A stretch of 64,000 bases of DNA from Stutzerimonas stutzeri (GCF_024448985.1 NZ_JAMOII010000005.1:124001-188000); one strand, 5' to 3'; counted from the stretch's first letter, positions 9,501 to 18,108 are shown. Numbers and translations: made by a program. The notes: generated by a model from the letters alone, not told the origin.

Positions 9501-9695
9501 GACCTCGACTGCCGTGGCGGCCAGGCGTGTAGCTTCCAGACTGCGCTGCTTCGCCAGTAGCTTCTGGTCGTTGACTATCGATACCAGGCCTAAGCCAGCG
9601 ACCAGTGCCAGGGGCAGAATTCCAGCAAGCGCGATCGTCAGCAGACGGCTGCGCAACGGTACCGAGCGGGTCGGTTTCGCTCTTGCCTGATTCAA
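6582..9695 (-). CDS. Membrane hybrid sensor histidine kinase / response regulator
   Basis: A large two-component sensor of about 1037 residues. In order: transmembrane segment (about 18-42), periplasmic Cache-like sensor (about 60-275), second transmembrane segment (about 286-306), linker coiled coil, GAF domain (about 395-540), PAS-like domain (about 550-665), HisKA with His690 in ATLAHELRNPLAP, HATPase with NLLNNAAKFT and DNGLGI, and a C-terminal receiver (about 924-1037) with DDN, phospho-acceptor Asp974 in LLDIGMPG and Lys1024 in LTKPVD. The start is uncertain: TTG 9695 has GGGGA seven bases upstream, and TTG 9728 is also open. No partner regulator or histidine phosphotransfer gene is nearby, so the output is unknown. 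Confidence 0.9.
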   Translation of the reverse strand: MNQARAKPTRSVPLRSRLLTIALAGILPLALVAGLGLVSIVNDQKLLAKQRSLEATRLAATAVEVELRRSLDVLQALSQSTMLDDDDIDGFSGMVHRVLPSVPSWYALLIITPEGEVIRRISRHDPPASKAIAEPRSFAELMRTGEPQVGNMGLGPGGVWGIPIRVPVDIEGNTRYVLTAVLKPDSIVQVISDRRLAPGWINMVFDANGIRIARSQRHVETMGQPASPTLQRMLVVNPADEGVGMSKTMEGVPAYTAFVRLYPFGWVVATAAPTEAVEAGAARAFTLYGGGLLLSLMFAVAAALFATRRINVPMRQLRGAAQAIGQGQSLQQVPDSEIEEVREVGQALAAAAQARRASEAERDSMLSQLELAQQDLTEQISDLNSLHTLGNRLQQLPTLDAQLQAIIDVLCELHGATHGLLALSDGQSPLRIHASKGFSPASLELMDNVAPGLGVCGAAVQEGCRMVVTDTETDPRFTEFLAVSRIEGFCSVHSTPILNSDGSVLGTLTVQLKETRPPTEREIRLADLAAGLAAVFIDRARAQSKAGMLERRLQVALDSSTVPFAILSPHLNAAGELHDFRLDFINPTGAESLQGTVAELTGRRISEVLGPNANPQAIGTLVAAATQQQPHDVEMRSTAFASERWVRLIATPFEHRLAVWFADVTKSKRQEQAILEADRRKDEFLATLAHELRNPLAPIRLAAGLVGSPSASEAQKLRSQQIIERQVRHMALLLDDLFDISRITLGKLVLRKESLDLRAVVEAAVETARAKIEAKRHELFIEQPTEAILLEADPLRLEQILVNLLNNAAKFTAHGGQIRVRAALKDGLATVSVADNGLGIAREHLQLIFERFAQVPMPQSQVNTGLGIGLALAKGLANLHGGDIRVSSEGVGLGAKFELNLPALAPPQLEAQPAEAGRLAASTRRILVADDNRDIAETMAEVLRLEGHDVHLAFDGVEAFERYRQLEPEVVLLDIGMPGLRGDEVARMIRSSDSRVRLVAITGWGQPSDKENALAAGFDVHLTKPVDIAQLIALVGS

Positions 9696-9886
9696 TAGTC
9701 CTTCCCCTGACACCCTGATTGGAATCAAGGCGTAAAAAAACTCGGCGAAACGGTGCGTCGCCGAACAGCAGATATTAGTTTAAGCAATCCGCGAGACGAG
9801 TATCAGCACTTGGAGGATATTTGCTGCGGACCAGTTCATTCACCACCTTCAGCTGGCAAGGCGCTGCCAGATATTGGGAGATTTGC

Positions 9887-10144
9887 ATGTTAGAACTTCG
9901 GCCTGGCTGCGAATGCTGCAACATTGATTTGCCGCCAGAATCTGCGCAAGCGTTGATTTGCTCCTTCGAATGCACCTTCTGTACGGAGTGCGCAGAGTCG
10001 AAACTTGGTTTCATCTGCCCTAACTGCGGCGGCGAACTGGTGGCCCGTCCTCGTCGCCCCGCTTCGAAACTCGCTAATAACCCGGCATCCACACAACGCG
10101 TTTATAAGCCGCAACGGTGCAGCCCGGCCCCTATCGTTCGGTAA
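9887..10144 (+). CDS. DUF1272 cysteine-rich protein
   Basis: A small protein of 85 residues whose first 55 match the DUF1272 family: MLELRPGCECCNIDLPPES, then ALICSFECTFCTECAES, then FICPNCGGELVARPRRP. The paired Cys residues (CECC, C-x-x-C, CPNC) suggest one or two bound zinc ions. Function of the family is not known. ATG 9887 follows GGGAG; the frame continues upstream without a good site. It has a short region of its own between two minus-strand genes. Confidence 0.87.
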   Translation: MLELRPGCECCNIDLPPESAQALICSFECTFCTECAESKLGFICPNCGGELVARPRRPASKLANNPASTQRVYKPQRCSPAPIVR

Positions 10145-10194
10145 GACCCGACGGCCCAACTTCGCCATCTCTCGTCAACCCAACAGTGATGGGT

Positions 10195-10218
10195 AAAAAA
10201 AGGCCCGCAAAGCGGGCC
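10195..10218 (-). terminator. Rho-independent terminator of the mucD-like gene
   Basis: On the minus strand GGCCCGC-TTT-GCGGGCC is followed by seven T. It lies 26 bases after the stop codon of the serine protease gene. Confidence 0.88.
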
Positions 10219-10243
10219 GGAGTTCGTGTTCAGGGCTAGGCCG

Positions 10244-11647
10244 TTATTTCGGCAGCTTGAACGTAATGAAGCTAGCTCGTCCGTCACGTAGCACGCGCAT
10301 CGACACGGAGCGATTCTTCGGTAGCGCCTCGACCACCTGACTGAAGGTTTTTACCGAATCGATGGCTTGGTTGTTCAGGTGCGTGATGACGTCACCCGGA
10401 CGCAGGCCGATCATCGCCGCAGGGCCTTGGTTGACTTCACTGAGCACCACACCACCGTTGATTTCGAGCGCCTGACGTTGTGCGTCGGTCAGCTCGGTCA
10501 CTGAAACACCGAGGCGGTTATCGCTGTGTGTTGTGCCGCCCGCGCCACCAGCCGAGGCCAGCAAATCGCCGTCTTCGGGTAAGGCACCGACATCGATACT
10601 CAACGTCTCTCGGTCGCCGTCACGCACAATCTCGAATTTGGCGGTGGTGCCGGGTTTCATCGCGCCGATGAGGTGCGGCAGATCGCCCGACATGTCAATG
10701 GACTTGCCGTTGACGCTCAGAATCACATCACCCACCCTCAGGCCGCCCTTGGCTGCCGGCCCACCATCCATAACCTGCGCCACCAGCGCACCGGCTGGAC
10801 GCTCGAGACCAAACGACTCGGCCAGATCCTTGTTCACTTCTTGGATGACCACCCCGAGCCAACCACGGCTGACCTTGCCGTCTTCACGCAACTGGTTGGC
10901 GACATCCATGGCGACGTCGATCGGGATAGCGAACGACAACCCCATGAACCCCCCGGAGCGGGTGAAAATCTGCGAGTTGATGCCCACCACTTCGCCGTCG
11001 AGGTTGAACAGCGGGCCACCCGAATTGCCTGGGTTGATCGCTACATCCGTCTGAATGAAGGGCACATAGCTCTCGTTAGGCAGGCTGCGACCGGTCGCGC
11101 TGACCACTCCAGCCGTCACGGTGTGGTCGAAGCCGAACGGGGAACCGATGGCGACGACCCACTCGCCTGCTTTCAATGCTTCGGAACTGCCAAGCTTGAC
11201 CGTCGGCAGATCGTCGCCTTCGATTTTCAGCAACGCCACGTCACTGCGCGGGTCGGCTCCGACCAGCTTGGCTTGAAGTTCGCTGCGATCAGGCAGACGC
11301 ACCATGATTTCATCGGCATCGGCGACCACGTGGTTGTTGGTCAGCACATAGCCGTCTTCGGAAATGATGAAGCCCGAACCCAGCGATTGAGCCTCTCGGC
11401 GCTCGGGCCGTTGCGGGATACCCCGCTCGAAGAACTCGCGGAACATGGGCGGGATGCCCTCCAGATCCGGCATCTGCGCCAGCGCGCCACGCGCGGGTTT
11501 GTTCTGCTTGGTACTGATGTTCACGACCGCCGGCGAGGCATCTTCGACCAGCGGCGTGAAATCCGGCAGATCCGCATAGGCGACCAGCGCCTGCCCGAAT
11601 AGCGCCACGCCGGCTACGACCGCCAGAAGGTCTTTACGAAGGATCAT
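10244..11647 (-). CDS. MucD/DegP-like periplasmic serine protease (HtrA family)
   Basis: Periplasmic chaperone-protease of 467 residues. Signal peptide 1-25 (cleavage after VAYA), trypsin-like domain with catalytic triad His106 (TNNHVVAD), Asp136 (RSDVALL) and Ser209 (NPGNSGGP), then two PDZ domains (about 260-350 and 375-460), the last ending RVLRDGRASFITFKL. As I recall it, the sequence is very close to P. aeruginosa MucD, which degrades misfolded envelope proteins and restrains alginate production. MucD is normally encoded after algU-mucA-mucB; those genes are absent here, so this may be a second copy or a relocated one. It has its own terminator and a leader of over 200 bases. Confidence 0.93.
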   Translation of the reverse strand: MILRKDLLAVVAGVALFGQALVAYADLPDFTPLVEDASPAVVNISTKQNKPARGALAQMPDLEGIPPMFREFFERGIPQRPERREAQSLGSGFIISEDGYVLTNNHVVADADEIMVRLPDRSELQAKLVGADPRSDVALLKIEGDDLPTVKLGSSEALKAGEWVVAIGSPFGFDHTVTAGVVSATGRSLPNESYVPFIQTDVAINPGNSGGPLFNLDGEVVGINSQIFTRSGGFMGLSFAIPIDVAMDVANQLREDGKVSRGWLGVVIQEVNKDLAESFGLERPAGALVAQVMDGGPAAKGGLRVGDVILSVNGKSIDMSGDLPHLIGAMKPGTTAKFEIVRDGDRETLSIDVGALPEDGDLLASAGGAGGTTHSDNRLGVSVTELTDAQRQALEINGGVVLSEVNQGPAAMIGLRPGDVITHLNNQAIDSVKTFSQVVEALPKNRSVSMRVLRDGRASFITFKLPK

Positions 11648-11891
11648 GGTGACAGGTCTCCCACGATGGAAAATTGGTTAAACGAACTTGGGTGTGGCCA
11701 TCCAGCCTAAAAACAGCGGGCCGCCGTGCGCTCGAATGCTGTTCAACAGCCCGGCCACGGCAAACCCACCCAAGGGAGCAAGCTGTTCCGTCAGCCTGTG
11801 AAGAACTCTACGCCTTGTATAGTCAGCTTCGTGTGAAGCGGACGTAAAGGAACCGTAAGGTTTCGCCGCGGCAATTTCCGATAAGGATCGC

Positions 11892-13166
11892 TTATCCGAT
11901 CGCATCCAGGCCGGTCGTTTCGAACCCCGCCTGTTCGGCCGCTTGGCGTACACGCAGATGATCCTCGGGCAAAACGAGCGCGGCTTCTGCCCGTTTGAGC
12001 GCCAACTCGATATGTCGGCCGGCCGCGACTCTGACCGCTGCATCTCCAAGCCGCCCCAGTGATGCCAGTGCCTGCTGCAGACATATGCCCACCTCGACCA
12101 CCGCCGCGCCGTCGCGCGCTATGGGCGTAAAAAAGTCGTCGAGCATGTCTGCCACGCTCAGGCCAGGTGCGAATATCCGGTCAAATTTGGGCTCCTCCGG
12201 TGGCGTCGGCCTGGATAGATGCGACAGCACGCGCAGGCCGCGACCGATCACATCGACTGCGGTTCCCTGATCGTTGATACCGGGCGACAAGGCTCGCGAC
12301 GCAATCTCGGCCAAGACGGTCATTCCGAAGCGTGGGTCGCGGTCGAAGGTTCGCTGTGCACCGATGACGAAGGCCGCGCGCAGAGCGTCGTCACACTCTT
12401 CGCCTACACCCACGGACCAGGCGATCGGCTGCGTCGGCTCGACGAAGATACCCGGCAGCACACAGATATAGACCGAGCTGTTCTCCGACTCGGTCAACGT
12501 GCCCAATGCCGGCATGTCGATGTGCTGCACGAAGCCAATCTTCCCGGCGTACAGCGGACGCGCGCCTGGCAATGCTTTAGGGTCAACCTCGAGCGGGCAG
12601 CCACCCAGATGGGGTTGCTCCATGCGCTGGCACAACGACCGGGTTGCGGCGTCCTCCACCCTCGCCGTGGTCTCTGCGACCCTACCCAGCCCCGACAGCT
12701 GATCGATCCAGCGCAACAACGCGTAGACCACCAAAACCACGACGACGATGGTCGCAGCGAACATTACGACCCGGCCCTTATCACCATAAAGCCCTGTGCT
12801 CAGAGCGATGATGCCGACCAGGCTGAAGATGAACGAACCGATGAAGGTGGACAGGGTGTTTTGCGTCGTGGGGTCTTCCACCAGCAGCGAGATGGCCCGC
12901 GGGGTGACGTTGCTGGTCGCCGAACCGTAGGCGGCCACCATAATGCTCAGCGAAAAGGTCGTGACCGCGAGCATGCTCGATGCCAGCACACCAAGGATGT
13001 TATCGACCGCATCCGAGCCGATCTTGGTCGGGATATCGTCGGGGATATAGGGCGCCACCGCCAATGCCACCAGCGCAGCCGCGATGCCCAAGACAGAAAA
13101 CAGGCTAGCCCTGAACCAGGGCCGCTTGCTGATGCGGATGAGAAACCACTTCCAACGCTCGATCAT
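11892..13166 (-). CDS. DUF2254 integral membrane protein
   Basis: A 424-residue membrane protein of the DUF2254 family. Four hydrophobic segments are visible in the first 150 residues (about 18-40, 57-80, 106-125, 133-153), followed by a soluble C-terminal half with LSPGINDQGTAVDVIGRGLRVL, a conserved family segment. The function of this family is unknown. It sits alone, upstream of the protease on the same strand but with a 244-base gap, so co-transcription is uncertain. Confidence 0.85.
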   Translation of the reverse strand: MIERWKWFLIRISKRPWFRASLFSVLGIAAALVALAVAPYIPDDIPTKIGSDAVDNILGVLASSMLAVTTFSLSIMVAAYGSATSNVTPRAISLLVEDPTTQNTLSTFIGSFIFSLVGIIALSTGLYGDKGRVVMFAATIVVVVLVVYALLRWIDQLSGLGRVAETTARVEDAATRSLCQRMEQPHLGGCPLEVDPKALPGARPLYAGKIGFVQHIDMPALGTLTESENSSVYICVLPGIFVEPTQPIAWSVGVGEECDDALRAAFVIGAQRTFDRDPRFGMTVLAEIASRALSPGINDQGTAVDVIGRGLRVLSHLSRPTPPEEPKFDRIFAPGLSVADMLDDFFTPIARDGAAVVEVGICLQQALASLGRLGDAAVRVAAGRHIELALKRAEAALVLPEDHLRVRQAAEQAGFETTGLDAIG

Positions 13167-13257
13167 CTGCGACTCGCGCTCAGGTCCGTTTCAGTACAGA
13201 CAAGAGCGTTATCGCACCGTTGCGAAAAAACGGGGTTTCTTCGTAGACCGTCTCGTT

Positions 13258-13926
13258 TTAGCCCGCCAGCGCCGCGACTGCCGCCGGCAGTTCGCGCATG
13301 TCGTTGATCACGGTCGCCACGCCCAGCTCGCGCAGCGCCTGATCATGCCCGGCGGGAATATGGCTCGCGCCGGTAAAGCCGATCACCTGCATGCCCGCAG
13401 TGCGCGCGGCCAGGACACCGGTCGGGCTGTCTTCGACCACCAGACAGTGCCCCGGCGCGACGCCCATGCGCTCGGCGGCCAGCAGATAGACATCCGGCGC
13501 GGGCTTCGGCGAAGCCACCATTTCGGCGCAGAAGATATTCCCGGCAACCCGCTCGGTCAGTCCGGCGCGGTGCAGCGACGACTCGACATTGTGCAGACGG
13601 CTGTTGGACGCCACCGCAAGCGGCAGATCGATGGCAAGCAGTGCGTCACGTACGCCCGGGATGGCCTGGACTTGCTCGGCTACCGCTTTTTCGCTGTGAC
13701 GCCGCAGATCGTCATCGAAAGTCTTCGGCAACTTCAAATCGAAGCGCTTTTCGATGAGGTCGATGATGCTCGGCACCGTCAGGCCGAACGTCCCTTCCAA
13801 TGCCTCAATCAGCTGGTCCGCCGACACATGGAGGCTCAGCGCCTCGAACAGCACGCGGTGGCTGATGATCTCGCTGTCGACGATCACGCCATCGCAATCG
13901 CTGATCAGCAGGTCGATAGTGGCCAT
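13258..13926 (-). CDS. HAD-family sugar-phosphate phosphatase-like hydrolase
   Basis: A 222-residue haloacid-dehalogenase fold phosphatase. Motif I is ISDCDGVIVDSE with nucleophile Asp9 and acid/base Asp11, motif II is VASNS, motif III includes KPAPDVYLLA, and motif IV is VVEDSPTGVLAA. The alpha-helical cap after motif I places it with beta-phosphoglucomutase / 6-phosphogluconate phosphatase-like enzymes (YieH/YqaB type). ATG 13926 follows AGGAGATCC, so the much longer open frame to 14148 is rejected. The exact substrate cannot be read from sequence. Confidence 0.9.
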   Translation of the reverse strand: MATIDLLISDCDGVIVDSEIISHRVLFEALSLHVSADQLIEALEGTFGLTVPSIIDLIEKRFDLKLPKTFDDDLRRHSEKAVAEQVQAIPGVRDALLAIDLPLAVASNSRLHNVESSLHRAGLTERVAGNIFCAEMVASPKPAPDVYLLAAERMGVAPGHCLVVEDSPTGVLAARTAGMQVIGFTGASHIPAGHDQALRELGVATVINDMRELPAAVAALAG

Positions 13927-14237
13927 CGGATCTCCTGGTGGTTGACGCGCGGCAATAGCGCCGCGCCAGCTTGGACTGCGCCAAGCATGCCGAGTTTTAC
14001 GCCGCTTCGATGGCAATTGCGCGTCGCAACCATTGCTGTTGCGCATGCCAGCAAATCCGCACCGGCGCAGAGCCCAATGACGATCGGCGTCCGGTAGCCG
14101 GGCCAAATGTGCTTGCAGCACGCCCTTCGCCGCGCCAGTCACCATCATCCGAGCACCGTGCGCATTTCGTTCAATACCAGCGCTACGCCCACCCCTAGCC
14201 TTCGCACTGACATCTCTGCGTGAATTAGGAGTTACCG

Positions 14238-14825
14238 ATGAGTCTGTTGCTGTCCATGGCGGCCTTTGCGCTGGCCTCTTCCATCTCGCCCGGCCCGGTC
14301 AATATCGTCGCCCTCAGTGCCGGTGCGCAGTTCGGTCTGCGTCAGGCCATGCGCCACGTCAGTGGCGCGACCATCGGCTTCACCCTATTGCTGCTGTTGA
14401 TCGGCCTCGGGCTGAGCGAACTGCTGTTGCGCTGGCCCTGGTTGACCCAGTCGATCCGGCTGGCCGGCGTCGCGTTTCTGTTGTACATGGCGTTTCGGCT
14501 GGCTACCGACGATGGGAGTCTGAACGCTGACAAACCGGCCGTGCGCCCCAGCATGCTTTATGGCGCAGCGATGCAATGGCTCAACCCCAAGGCTTGGTTG
14601 GCCTCGGTGGCTGGAATGGGTTTGTTCGCGGCGGCCGGCGATGCGCCCTCGGTGTGGCGCTTCGCGGCGATCTATTTCGTGATCTGTTACGCCTCGCTGG
14701 CCTGCTGGGCCTATGCCGGGACCTTTTTGCAGCACTACCTGAACAACGCCTCGCGGGTGCGATTGTTCAACCGCATCATGGCCGCGCTACTGGCGGGCTG
14801 CGCAGCTTATCTGCTGTTGTTTTGA
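14238..14825 (+). CDS. LysE/RhtB family amino-acid exporter
   Basis: A 195-residue inner membrane protein with about six hydrophobic helices, typical of LysE/RhtB exporters that pump amino acids or related metabolites outward. The family signature ISPGPVNIVALSAGAQFGLRQAMRHVSGA lies at residues 16-44, and a second conserved block MQWLNPKAWLASVAG follows near 113. TAGGAG precedes ATG 14238. It converges with an AraC-type regulator, whose stop is only three bases from its own; such pairs are common for LysE exporters, but control is inference. Confidence 0.92.
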   Translation: MSLLLSMAAFALASSISPGPVNIVALSAGAQFGLRQAMRHVSGATIGFTLLLLLIGLGLSELLLRWPWLTQSIRLAGVAFLLYMAFRLATDDGSLNADKPAVRPSMLYGAAMQWLNPKAWLASVAGMGLFAAAGDAPSVWRFAAIYFVICYASLACWAYAGTFLQHYLNNASRVRLFNRIMAALLAGCAAYLLLF

Positions 14826-14828
14826 TCG

Positions 14829-15704
14829 CTACCGAGCGCGACGCAGACAGCGATAGTGCCCGGGAGTGGCCGCCAGCAACTGTTTGAAAGCACGCTGCAG
14901 ATGTGCCTGATCGGCAAAACCCGCCGCCAGCGCCGCCTCGGCGATCGGTATGCCACGTCGCAGTTCGGCACGGGCGAACTGCACGCGGCGATTGGTCAGA
15001 TACGCATGCGGAGTCATCCCGAAGTGTTTCTTGAATGAGCGGATCAGGCTCGACGGCGACACCCCGGCCGCATGGCTGATCTCGTCAAGCCTGAGCGGGC
15101 GCTGATAGTTGTTGGCGATGAGCTCAGCAGCTCGCCGCAACTTCGAGTCGCTCACCGGCGCGGCCCCGTCCAGCCGCAGCCGTTCATGCAGCGTGCTGAA
15201 GAACTCCACCGCGGCGCGGCGCTTATGTGAAAGTTCGGCAAGCTCATCGGTCAAGACGCCATGAAAATGGCGAAACCCCGCCTGAAGCAGCGGATCGCGC
15301 GTCAGGATGGGTGAGAAGCGGCGAAAGCCGGTGCCGCCCATGCCCAGGTCGTCCTGCAGACCAGCCAACCAACCGGCATCGACGTACAGCATGCGATACG
15401 CCCAGGGCTGGTTCTCGATCGGATTGCAGGCATGAACATCGCCCGGGTTCATCAATACCAGCGTTCCTGCATCGAGACGGCACTGGTGATGGCGGTTGAT
15501 ATAGGTGCTACTGCCGCTATCGATCAAACCGATGGAAAAGGTTTCGTGGCTGTGTCGGGCGTAGCAGACGCGGCGTCCGTCAGCTACGGTGCGTGCTTCG
15601 ATAAACGGCAGCGCCGCGTCCCGCCAGAACTGGGAAGCGGGTGCTATGGACGTTCGGTTCGGCAGGCTCATGATCAGGTCTGTTGCAGCTGGTTCGGGAA
15701 GCAT
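14829..15704 (-). CDS. AraC family transcriptional regulator
   Basis: A 291-residue AraC/XylS regulator. The N-terminal 150 residues form a cupin-like sensing domain (LDAGTLVLMNPGDVHACNP), and the C-terminal 100 residues carry two helix-turn-helix motifs: PLRLDEISHAAGVSPSSLIRSFKKHFG and IPIAEAALAAGFADQAHLQRAFKQ. This architecture is typical of AraC proteins paired with LysE exporters. ATG 15704 gives the longest form; ATG 15671 (start MSLPNRTS) is an equal candidate because neither has a strong ribosome-binding site. Confidence 0.9.
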   Translation of the reverse strand: MLPEPAATDLIMSLPNRTSIAPASQFWRDAALPFIEARTVADGRRVCYARHSHETFSIGLIDSGSSTYINRHHQCRLDAGTLVLMNPGDVHACNPIENQPWAYRMLYVDAGWLAGLQDDLGMGGTGFRRFSPILTRDPLLQAGFRHFHGVLTDELAELSHKRRAAVEFFSTLHERLRLDGAAPVSDSKLRRAAELIANNYQRPLRLDEISHAAGVSPSSLIRSFKKHFGMTPHAYLTNRRVQFARAELRRGIPIAEAALAAGFADQAHLQRAFKQLLAATPGHYRCLRRAR

Positions 15705-15719
15705 CAGCGTAGCCGGAGT

Positions 15720-16682
15720 TCAGAGAATTTCTAACCCCTCACATTTGTAATCACCGATGAATATGTCGTCCTGCAAGACTTCACCGTCGAGGTTGAAGCA
15801 GAACAGGTAGCTTTCGGTGCGGTCGCCGATCTCCACGCTTTTGAGTCCGATGCATTCGTCGGGATGCCCCGGCAGGATCTTGAACGAAGAAATACCGCGT
15901 TCGGGATTGCAGTCGCCTACCTGCACGGTACGAATTTCGCTGAAGTCTTCGTTGGCAATAATCAGGGTATTGGCGCCGCATTCGCATTCGTCGATCGCCT
16001 GATCGAACGGCGAGGTGGAAATCTTGCGAGGGAAGAACAGCCATTCGCGGCGATAAGGATGCCATTCGACCGCCTCGTGAATGACGTAGCCCTCCGGCCC
16101 TACTCCGAGCGCATCGCGGATGCGCTGGTAGCGCTCAGCCCAGTCGACGCTGCGCACGCCATAGTTGCGGTCGAGCATTTTCACCCACTCTTCAGTCGGC
16201 CGTTTACCATGGCTGCCGACGACGAGTCGATCATTCCAAAGCGTCGCCCATTCACTCTTGAAACCTTTGAATGCCTCATCACCGCTGCCAGTCATCAGAA
16301 TCTGCCGCGGCACCAGCTGGCGTTGATCACGGATCTCGCAGACAAGGCCAGTACGATCATCGAAGGTCACAAGGCGTTTGCCGAACATCACGAGCTCGGA
16401 AAACTCGGCGCCCCGCCCGCCTTCGGCGATCTGGCTGATCAGCCGATACTGACCGCCCTGATCCTCTGGTATGTCCTCGAAGCGATAACGAGGCCGGCCG
16501 GTATGAGGATCTACCTCGCGGTAGATTCGATCGTGACGCAGCGTGGACTGCCAGCCGGTTCCACCGTCGTCCAGTTCCACAAGAGAGGCATGGTCCTCAT
16601 CGGTGATGATCGCCAGCAGGTACTCGCAGGTATCGCTGCCGTAGCGCTCAAGCCGCCGAGTATCGAAGTTCTTTTCGCTCAT
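15720..16682 (-). CDS. Apyrase / calcium-activated nucleotidase (CAN1) homologue
   Basis: A 320-residue protein that matches the apyrase family of blood-feeding insects and human CAN1, which hydrolyse nucleoside di- and triphosphates (UDP, GDP, ADP) with calcium. Family landmarks appear in the right order: RGAEFSEL (90-97), VTFDDRTGLV (105-114), GFKSEW (140-145), GKRPTEEWVK (159-168), GYVIHEAVEW (198-207), WLFFPRK (214-220), GISSFKILPG (263-272), and YKCEGLEIL at the C-terminus. Together they outline the five-bladed propeller. There is no signal peptide, unlike secreted eukaryotic forms, so it is probably cytosolic. AGAGCG precedes ATG 16682. Its stop is 15 bases from the AraC gene start on the same strand. 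Activity in bacteria is inference from family. Confidence 0.85.
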   Translation of the reverse strand: MSEKNFDTRRLERYGSDTCEYLLAIITDEDHASLVELDDGGTGWQSTLRHDRIYREVDPHTGRPRYRFEDIPEDQGGQYRLISQIAEGGRGAEFSELVMFGKRLVTFDDRTGLVCEIRDQRQLVPRQILMTGSGDEAFKGFKSEWATLWNDRLVVGSHGKRPTEEWVKMLDRNYGVRSVDWAERYQRIRDALGVGPEGYVIHEAVEWHPYRREWLFFPRKISTSPFDQAIDECECGANTLIIANEDFSEIRTVQVGDCNPERGISSFKILPGHPDECIGLKSVEIGDRTESYLFCFNLDGEVLQDDIFIGDYKCEGLEIL

Positions 16683-16929
16683 GAATACGCTCTATTGGCA
16701 CGGGTGCGGGCACGGCGTGCGGACGGATCTGTCAGGTTGGGACAACGCGCACAGGGCAAGTTCCGGCAGAAACCTGACTGAAATCAGAGCCAGCATGCCT
16801 AGCGGGCCGCACCGCCGGGTTCAGGATAACCTCAGCGGCTGGTAGGAAACTTCCTTTGCGGCGCAGCTTTGTCAGCAGCTTCGTCTGTTTTATTGTCCAA
16901 GCCCCACAGCACGAGACAAACGGAACGGC

Positions 16930-18108
16930 ATGGCTTTCCACCTTCTTATTCACCGGCAGGCTTCAGCTGGCATCGAACCCCTAACCGCACTTGTGCGGCG
17001 GGTCGATACCGCAGCCTTGCATAGGGCGCTCGCCGTTATTGGCAGCGTCGTACTGTTGAGCCTGGCCGGCTGCGGCAGCCAGCAGCCGGAAACACCTACC
17101 CAGCGTCCCGAGGCGATACGGGCGAAGATCGTTCGGTTGATGCCCGGCGACATTCCGGATCGCCAAGGCTGGGCCACCGACATCTACGCCGCATTCGATG
17201 CGCTGGAGATTCCGCCGAGCGATGAAAATCTCTGTGCAGTGCTCGCCGTCACCGTGCAGGAGTCCACTTTTCAGGCCACGCCTCCGGTGCCCGGCCTGGC
17301 CAAGATTTCGCGCGAAGAAATTTATCGCCGCGCCGCCCGCCTGCATGTTCCGCGCTTCGTAGTGAATGCTGCGCTGGATGTACGCTCGCCCAACGGAAAG
17401 ACCTACAACGAGCGCCTGGATGCAGTGCGCACGGAAGAACAGCTAAGTGCAATCTTCGATGACTTCATTGGAATTGTGCCGCTTGGCAAAGAGTTGTTCG
17501 GCACGCTCAACCCGGTCAAGACCGGCGGGCCGATGCAGGTCAGCATCGCCTTCGCCGAAGCGCGCCGCAGGGAATATCCCTACGAGCGCAAGGGCTCGAT
17601 CCGCGACGAAGTGTTCACGCGGCGTGGCGGCATGTACTTCGGGATCGCGCACCTGCTGGACTATCCCACCAGCTACACGCAGCCGCTCTATCGCTTCGCC
17701 GACTTCAATGCCGGCTGGTACGCCAGCCGCAACGCCGCGTTCCAGAATGCGGTGGCGCGGGCCAGCGGCATCAAGCTGGCCCTCGACGGTGACCTCATCA
17801 TTCACGGCTCTAGCAAGGTTGGACAGACCGAGACGGCGGTGCGCTCACTGGCGGGCAAACTCGACATGAGCGAAACCGCGATACGCAACGCGCTGGAACG
17901 TGGCGATACCCACGGCTTCGAGAAAACTCGGCTCTACGAACGCGTGTTCGAGCTAGCGGAGAAGCGCGCAGGCAAACCGCTGCCACGAGCGGTGCTTCCG
18001 GGCATCCGTCTCGAGAGTCCGAAAATCACCCGCAACCTGACCACCGCCTGGTTTGCCAACCGGGTCAACGACCGGCACCTGGCCTGTATGAGGCGCGCGC
18101 GCAATTGA
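16930..18108 (+). CDS. DUF1615 lipoprotein
   Basis: A probable outer-membrane lipoprotein of the DUF1615 family, function unknown. The lipobox LAGC places the lipidated Cys at residue 48 from ATG 16930. That is late, so a shorter form starting at TTG 17017 would give a textbook 18-residue lipoprotein signal (HRALAVIGSVVLLSLAGC); start not settled. The body has VTVQESTFQATPPVPGL, FDDFIGIVPLGKELFGTLNPVKTGGPMQVS and GMYFGIAHLLDYPTSY, the conserved family blocks. The glutamate in QESTF and the glycine-rich block recall lytic transglycosylase-like folds, a suggestion only. Confidence 0.85.
   Translation: MAFHLLIHRQASAGIEPLTALVRRVDTAALHRALAVIGSVVLLSLAGCGSQQPETPTQRPEAIRAKIVRLMPGDIPDRQGWATDIYAAFDALEIPPSDENLCAVLAVTVQESTFQATPPVPGLAKISREEIYRRAARLHVPRFVVNAALDVRSPNGKTYNERLDAVRTEEQLSAIFDDFIGIVPLGKELFGTLNPVKTGGPMQVSIAFAEARRREYPYERKGSIRDEVFTRRGGMYFGIAHLLDYPTSYTQPLYRFADFNAGWYASRNAAFQNAVARASGIKLALDGDLIIHGSSKVGQTETAVRSLAGKLDMSETAIRNALERGDTHGFEKTRLYERVFELAEKRAGKPLPRAVLPGIRLESPKITRNLTTAWFANRVNDRHLACMRRARN

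Noticed and set aside
13258-14148. Long form of the HAD phosphatase starting at 14148
   Set aside because: The extra N-terminus is Arg-rich and unlike the family; ATG 13926 has an excellent AGGAG site and begins right before the DxD motif.
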